The notes under the pieces were generated by a model that was not told the DNA's origin, did no database searches, and worked only from the letters and a program-made list of their open reading frames with translations. The translations under genes were made by a program, and so were the position numbers. Shown one piece after another: positions 58,056 through 64,000 of a stretch of DNA of 64,000 nucleotides. Location: contig CP137670.1 in NCBI GenBank assembly GCA_037976565.1, forward strand, positions 13,540,600 through 13,604,599, written 5' to 3'. Source of the DNA: Mesocentrotus franciscanus. Taxonomy: Eukaryota; Echinodermata; Echinoidea; Camarodonta; Strongylocentrotidae. The stretch's first letter is position 1. Each line of letters starts with the position of its first letter.

Positions 58056-58670
58056 TTTGGCATTTGGTCAAAGGGGATAAAAATTTCCGGTTTGGCATTC
58101 CAGTCAAAGGGGATAAAATATTCCGGGTTTGGCATTTGGTCAAAGGGGATAAACATTTCTGGTTTGGCATTTGGTCAAAGGGGATACAAATTTCTGGTTT
58201 TGGGCATTTGGTCAAAGGGGATAAATATTTCCGGTTTGGCATTCGGTCAAAGGGGATAAAATTTTCCGGTTTGGCATTTAGTCAAAGGGGATAAAAATTT
58301 CCAGTTTGGCATTTGGTCAAAGAGGATAAAATTTTCCAGTTTGGCATTTGGTCAAAGGGGATGAAAATTTCCGGTTTGGTATTTGTTCAAAGGGGATAAA
58401 ATTTTCCAGTTTGGCATTTGGTCAAAGGGGATAAAAATTTCCAGTTTGGTATTTGGTCAAAGGGGATAACATTTTCCAGATTTGGGCATTTTTTTGGTCA
58501 AAGGAAATACAAATTTCTGGTTTTGATGACATGGTATTGCTATTGGCTTACACAAGTAGAATCAATTGTAAATGTATCGTACATATGTAATTCATTATTT
58601 GTATTTATTTATATATATTTGTAAATAATGAAAATGTCCAGATTTGGGCATTTGGTCAAAAGGGGATAAA
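58053..58670 (+). repeat. ~35-bp minisatellite
   Basis: About 14 units with GGTTTGGCATTTGGTCAAAG and GGGATAAAAATTTCC. The last units are separated by a duplicated spacer (GATGACATGGTATTGCTATT near 58523, again as ATGACATGGTATTGC near 58685). Open frames here are artefacts. Confidence 0.9.
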
Positions 58671-58689
58671 AATTTCCAGTTTTCATGAC

Positions 58690-59300
58690 ATGGTATTGCT
58701 ATTGGCTTACACAAGTGGAGTCAATTGTTATGAATCGTACATATGTATTTCATTATTTGTACTGATGTACTTATGTTTGTAAATAATGAATATTCATTTT
58801 AGTAAAAGATAAATATTACTTGATTTCTCTTTAATTATATGAATATTTGTTTAAAATACAGTTATTATTTGTTTATTTTTGTTAGTAATACAATTTTCTC
58901 TGCATATATTTTTGTGTAGATTTCTTTCATTAAATTGTGGATGTGATTGTACTATATGATTATGACAGATGAACCAATTAATAAGTGAGAATGATTATGT
59001 ACAGTATAACGAGAGAGAGAGAGAGAAAGAATTAGAGAGAATTGGCGCTTGGAATGAGATGAAAATAGGCATTTACTAATTAATTTGCAAAGGTTTCTTA
59101 AATAAATCATGTTAGATGCAAGATATTGTCAGAGACACATATTTTTCCGAAGTACACTAGTATAGGAAAACAGTAACAATTTACCGGTAAATGAGCATAA
59201 AATTGCTTCACTTAATCTGGATTTATCGAAATTCCTAGACCCATTTACCAAAGCTTTCAAAAAATCTGATTTCCTTTGAAATAATTTATTGTTTATGATT
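58690..59300. other. Intergenic, no gene seen
   Basis: AT-rich with a GA run at about 59010-59040. Confidence 0.4.
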
Positions 59301-59303
59301 ATT

Positions 59304-59490
59304 ATGACGCGGCAAAAACCGTGGCGGTTTTTATGATGACGTCGGTCAAGACAGTGTAATATCCTTGACGTTTCTGTTTCTTATAACACAGAGCTCAGTG
59401 AACACGTGCAAGATCTTTTTTGTATGCATGCATGCATTTGCCATTCATTTACACATTAAAAAAAAAACAGCGGCGGTTTACCGCGTCATG
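59304..59490. mobile_element. Candidate short TIR element
   Basis: ATGACGCGGCAAAAACCGTG and the right part GCGGCGGTTTACCGCGTCAT are imperfect inverted matches. No target duplication assigned. Confidence 0.45.
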
Positions 59491-59682
59491 TCTGTGGCAT
59501 GACTAGGCCTATTAATTTTGTGGTGCAAAACATTCTTCAGGCGAAGATGAGAAAGAGAACACAAATGAAAAGTTCACTTCTAAAAATCAACATGTATTAT
59601 TTTTTCCCCATTATTTATATTTTTGCATAGATCTACTCGGTTCCATTCACTACATCAAAACTTCAAAACAGTCAACCGCGTA

Positions 59683-59805
59683 GCTAGGATTTTATTTTAG
59701 GGGGGGGGGCGAATCCCTTACAGAGCGCGCGCTCCCTAGGGGTGCGGGTGCAGGGAGGGGGGGGGGGAGTCGCCCCCCTCCATTGCGAAGCGCGGAAGCT
59801 CTGAC
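59683..59805. mobile_element. Decayed hAT-like terminus
   Basis: CAACCGCGTAGCTAGGATTTT, then a G-run and GCGCGCTCCC. GCGTAGCTAGG is a common hAT end type. Only one end is seen. Confidence 0.4.
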
Positions 59806-60183
59806 GTTTCAGTACTTTATTAGAGAAAGAAGACGATTCGTTGTACCGTTGACGACTCTTTTATACAAATACACACACAAAAAGTTCCAAAAGCTTGAAT
59901 GCATACTATTTCACAAGATGTAATAAAACAATATGAATAATTCTAATTAATGATACACTTACATGCAAATGAGTAATCATTTTTGTGTTTCTTTCTGCCT
60001 GCAAAATAGTTTACTTCTGCATTTTGTTTTGTTGCTGTTATGAGTTTATATTCATATTATTGTTATCAAACAGGAATAAATAAATAAATATATCAATACA
60101 TTTGTACCATGATAGTTGTTCAATGATGATAGAAGAAGCGATAAATGAGCTGAAAACGGGGCCGCGTAAGTAGAGTGTTGACG

Positions 60184-60660
60184 CAGGGTCGGATCCAGCC
60201 GGCGGCAAGGGAGGGGGCCTAAAAAGGGGCCCACTTCGTGCAAAAATTTGAAAATGCGCTCATCAGATTATCAGAAGTATATAATATATGCCTCGTATGA
60301 TATCGACGATTAAACCCTTACAAGTTAATTGTCTCCAGGATCATGCGTCCAATACAAAGGGTAGACGCATCTTCCTGGGATGGGCGGCGGCGAAAGCCCG
60401 AACCACTTGAGTGACATGAACGTCAACGTATCGATGTATGAGCATCATGGCCAGACCATTCAACCGCGTCTCCCCCATTGTGGATCTAAGACGAGTCTTC
60501 AGTCGTTTGATGCAGCTGAAGGACCTCTCTGCTTCGGAGCTGGTTACAGGAAAAATTACAAGTATGTGTAAGAAAATATTTGGAAACCGCAATCTGTCAC
60601 ACGCCTTCAACGCGCCAAGGGCGGTTTTTGGACGTCCAGTCCTCGTTTTTTCTGACCAGT
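60184..60660 (-). mobile_element. 5'-truncated hAT transposon
   Basis: The plus-strand end CAGGGTCGGATCCAG at 60184 is a hAT-type terminus. The transposase C-terminus at 60341-60610 reads toward it. The rest of the transposase is absent to the right. Confidence 0.65.
60341..60610 (-). pseudogene. hAT transposase C-terminal fragment
   Basis: Reads IFPVTSSEAERSFSCIKRLK, then LNGLAMMLIHRYVDV and ends at a stop after PRKMRLPFVLDA. SEAERSFS(x)LKxxKTxLRxxM is the hAT dimerisation-domain signature. It is an intact C-terminal end with no catalytic core. Confidence 0.88.
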
Positions 60661-61324
60661 AGTACAGTATACATCTAAAATTTGAATGATAAGTTAAATA
60701 ATTTAGAATATAATTGTATTGTATATGTTGTCTGATATATCATCGCAGAGCTGAGTTGTGCAGTACAATGATTCCATATTAAGGGAGTTAATTGTGACAC
60801 CCAATTAACGAACAGAGATACAAAATGATGTGGTTCTCAAAAGAACAGTGACGTTTAGGAATATAATAATTTTCTAATCTTGCTTTAAAAGTAATCATAC
60901 ATGTTTTGCCTTTCCCTTGATATCAGGCCTGCTTGACACTTGATAATAATGTGATATTAGTCACTTTTAAATTGAAAACAAAATGTATTTTGTGGTTGGT
61001 TGATGGTGTTAACTATCATTCTTTAATGCAATACCTACTTGCCATAGCTCAAGCTCGATCTTGAGGAAGGCTTCTGGGATATGGGATATCCTCCTCGAAA
61101 AAAAAAAATCGAAGGACGCCGAGTGAGTGCGGGGAGAGTCTGGGCTGCAAGCTAGGGCGGGCAATATGAGAAATCCGTTAACGGCCTGCTTCTTGAGCAC
61201 ACTGAGTTGAAAAGTGAAAAGATGAATTAATGAACACTGGATGAATAATTATTTTTAAATAAATCTGTATGTAAAGAATTAAGACAACCTACATAAAAAA
61301 CTAGTTGATAATTTACTCCTTTTT
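60661..61324. other. Intergenic, no gene seen
   Basis: No supported feature. Confidence 0.4.
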
Positions 61325-61745
61325 CCCTTTCGTCTTCCAGGCCTGTCTTCTTCGTCTGTTTTCTATTACTTTTCTCTCTTTTTTCCTTTCTTTTTTCACT
61401 TCACTTTCCTTTCCCTTCCTTCTCTCTCTTTTTTGTGGCGAGGGGGGAGGGGGTGCCCCCCTGATCCGCACCAACGCACCTTGTTGGCGGGAATAATCGC
61501 AACTGATCTTCCCCCTTTTCTTTTCTTCTTCCTCTTTATTTTCTTTCCCTTTCTCTCCTCTTTCCCTTTCCCTTCCCTCTCTCTCTTTTAAGTTTGCTGG
61601 GCGAGGCGGGCCTTTCGGCCACCCCCCGATTCATAACTTGTTGGCGGGAAAATCGCAAGTGATACCCCCCTACTTTTCTTTTCTTCTTCCTCTTTTTTTC
61701 CTTCCCTTTATCTCCTCTTCTCCCTTTTTTCTTCTTCTCTTTTTC
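61325..61745 (+). repeat. C/T-rich tandem duplication
   Basis: Two units of about 180 bp with TTTGCTGGGCGAGG or TGTGGCGAGGGG, CTTGTTGGCGGGA and TCGCAA, and TTTTCTTTTCTTCTTCCTC. Confidence 0.75.
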
Positions 61746-62356
61746 AGCTTAACCCTACATGTTTCTATAAACCCAATATAGAATAATTAAGTAGATATAT
61801 ATATATTAAATATATAGTTCATAATGTTTAATTTAAAGATGAATAAAATAAGTGGGGTCGAGTTAGTCAAAATATGAATACGTGTCAACTTCTAAATAAA
61901 AAAATATTTTAATTTAAGGTCATAATTTTCATAGATTTTCAATGATTACCGTTTTTGTAATATATATATGAAATCATATACACATAAATAACATGTGTGC
62001 CATTAGTTTGTCCATATGGTTCTAATGCCCCTCTAAGCAAAGATTTGTGTGTGTTTTGATACAGAATTATAAACGCTATACAGGTGCCAATAAAGTGTTA
62101 TGTTCATGATATTAAGACGTTTACGCGCAGCCGTACCATTACATATTATTGCGTCATAATCAATAGTTTATAAGCGCGCAATGACTGCGCGCGCAGCAAT
62201 CATTGCTATGACGCTCATGAAATGATTATCAATTCTAATGACAACAAGACGAGATTCATAGTTACCCTTCAGCGGAACAAGTGTATAAGTGGGAAATTAA
62301 ACAAATCCCAATATTTCTCGTACATATCAATGGTGTGGTCAATGTAAGCGGCAAAG

Positions 62357-62443
62357 ATGAAATTTGTACTACTATTCAACCTTTTTATTTTATTATCGCT
62401 TGAAGCAGGACTAGCAACTATGGAAACCATAAGGAGATCGAGG
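62357..62443 (+). CDS. Putative first exon with signal peptide
   Basis: ATG opens MKFVLLFNLFILLSLEAGLA, a textbook secretory signal peptide with likely cleavage after residue 18-20, followed by TMETIRRSR and a consensus donor GTAAGT in phase 0. A TATAAG word lies about 70 bp upstream (62285). I could not identify exon 2 in the remaining 1.5 kb, so the gene, if real, continues past the right edge. The family is unknown. Confidence 0.5.
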
Positions 62444-63667
62444 GTAAGTTGATTGTTAATGAATCTTTATTTGATCCTCTTTTGAACTCATTTCTAAACT
62501 ATGCACAGCTTGCAGTAGTGGGGATTGGACCACCCCTTTATTAACAAAATCCTGGATTCGCTACTAGACCTAGATCTATATAGTTTCCATATTTAACGTA
62601 GGCCCTACATGTATTTTTTTGTTTATTTGCAAATACATGTTGTTTTGGTTGTTGTTGTGTTGTTATTGACGTTGTTGTTGCTGTTGTTTTTTTAGTTAGC
62701 AGGGTGTTTAGTGAATAGGCTGTATGATTTCTTGGCCGCATCCACTACTGGCACTAGCTCAGTACAGAAAGTTAAATTCTTTTCATAGACATAGACTCTA
62801 TATATCTGTGTCTATAACATTCTTTCTTTATCTTAGCAAATTAGGGCAATCCGTGTTCGCATTTTAAATCTTAATTATGTTTGCCTGGGACCTTGGAATC
62901 ACTGATTATAAGGGTTTTTTTCTGCATGCATTTTTTACATGAATATTGTTATGAGCATCGATTTTTCCCTTATTTGACACAATAAATGATGACAGGACAA
63001 GTTTTATGAAATGTGTAAACTTGTAATTCAGTTCAAAATTAATTTTAGTCTAGGCCTACAAATTACTGTGTCGCAATCACTGAATTAATCTTAAGGAATT
63101 CTGGGATAAGCTACAGGTATTATCATCTTGCAATATAATATGTTGAGTTGATATGCAGTGGCTTCAAAGTTCAAGCCTGGATTTTTGTTTTCCACGGGGG
63201 CTATATTATATACATGTAGCTCTTCCAAAAAAAAAAAGAGGCCCGTGAGCCTAGATCTCACGGGGGCTCTTTTAGTTATATGACGGGGGCTCTTAAATTT
63301 TTTAATACAAATTTCCATTGAAATGGTATAGACTCTATACCCATAATTAATACTTATAAATTCTTTGCTATTTCATCGATCATTTATTTAAGTCAGCATT
63401 TTCCCTCTTGCAATTTTACAAGTTACGTGCATGGGGTTACTGACTTTCACTGCGAGCTTCCGTTGTTTTTATCGGTAACACTCATACTGTCATAGACCGA
63501 AGATTTCTGTCTCTTTCGTTCGTTAGCCTCTGATTTGGGTAGGGTCGGCTCCTCTCTTTAGAGACAGAAGCCGACCATAGGCGCTCCTGTGAAAACATTT
63601 TGGCCATTTATGGCCAAAACTCTTTGCCCAAAATACTACATTTTACCCAATGCATATCCGATGCATT
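62444..63667. other. Putative intron or intergenic, no exon seen
   Basis: Contains a GTT-rich run (62640-62690) and A-run at 63228-63237. No exon could be supported. Confidence 0.4.
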
Positions 63668-64000
63668 TATTATTGTAAATTAGGCCTAGGCTAAACTACA
63701 TCGGTTCCACTTACCAGATTGACTGTAAGATGCATTTAAGGGTCTTTTTTCCGGATTTTCATCGCCGAAAATGAGCTCCGTGTTGAAATTCTTGCAGCCG
63801 TATTTTAAACTGTTACTGTCAATGGATGACGTCATCTTCCTTCATGCGCAGTAACAGTTTAAAATACGGCTGCAAGAATTTCAACACGGAGCTCAATTTC
63901 GGCGATAAAAATCCAGAAAAAAGACCCTTAAACGCATCATTCAGTCAATCTGGTAAGTGGAACCGATGTAATTTAGCCTAGGCCTAATTTAAAATAATAA
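63668..64000. repeat. Near-perfect 330-bp palindrome
   Basis: Two arms of about 155 bp (from TTATTATTGTAAATTAGGCC and from the right edge) are reverse complements with about ten mismatches, around a short centre with GATGACGTCATC near 63825-63836. The palindrome reaches the last base of the window, so it may be longer. It is probably a foldback/MITE element. Confidence 0.9.

Noticed and set aside
58064..58294. Repetitive 'KGDKNFRFGI' open frame and its minus-strand partner
   Set aside because: It is a product of the 35-bp minisatellite; both strands are open and there is no start or splice context.
1..64000. CRISPR arrays, phage, operons or other prokaryotic systems
   Set aside because: The tandem repeats have no spacer pattern of CRISPR, and genes are intron-split. 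The window is eukaryotic.

Overview
This is animal nuclear DNA: AT-rich, with intron-split genes (GT...AG boundaries, short exons, long introns) and dense with microsatellites, tandem arrays, tRNA-derived SINEs, LINE remnants and small terminal-inverted-repeat (TIR) elements. No prokaryotic gene layout, rRNA or CRISPR was seen. The repeat style, gene content and intron sizes suggest a marine invertebrate deuterostome, most likely an echinoderm such as a sea urchin. This is inference and the species cannot be fixed from the sequence. I joined exons by hand and accepted a join only where donor and acceptor phases matched.

Three genes could be reconstructed. (1) On the minus strand, 462-11274, twelve consecutive phase-compatible exons encode three C-type lectin domains (three exons each), two immunoglobulin-like domains and one EGF-like domain. 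The Ig-Ig-EGF part, including a second Ig domain without cysteines, closely resembles the ectodomain of Tie receptor tyrosine kinases. The gene runs off the left edge, and its first exon(s) were not found. (2) On the plus strand, 24741-33647, six exons give a complete 291-residue C1orf131-like (DUF4602) nucleolar ribosome-biogenesis protein. (3) On the minus strand, 35417-54709, thirteen exons give a complete 713-residue tectonic with signal peptide, Cys-rich head and C-terminal hydrophobic anchor. This is a ciliary transition-zone and Hedgehog-pathway protein. Genes 2 and 3 converge tail to tail about 1.8 kb apart. A possible fourth gene begins at 62357 with a signal-peptide exon and leaves the window on the right.

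Between and inside the genes the DNA is mostly repeats. A 38-bp-type C/T-rich satellite monomer recurs in three separate arrays (15.06-16.87, 20.8-21.8 and 31.7-32.5 kb), and the first lies inside a 2.2-kb TIR element. A TA-flanked MITE family with CAGT ends has at least five copies, one split by a second MITE. A tRNA-derived SINE family has two near-complete copies and several fragments. hAT-like, LINE and palindromic elements fill much of the rest.

The observations most worth following up are: the lectin-Tie domain architecture; eight decayed tandem copies of the 3' end and splice donor of tectonic exon 12 in the adjoining intron; two hairpin-headed tandem-repeat elements of similar design on either side of tectonic exon 8; a 29-bp perfect inverted repeat just upstream of the C1orf131 start codon; and a near-perfect 330-bp palindrome at the right edge.
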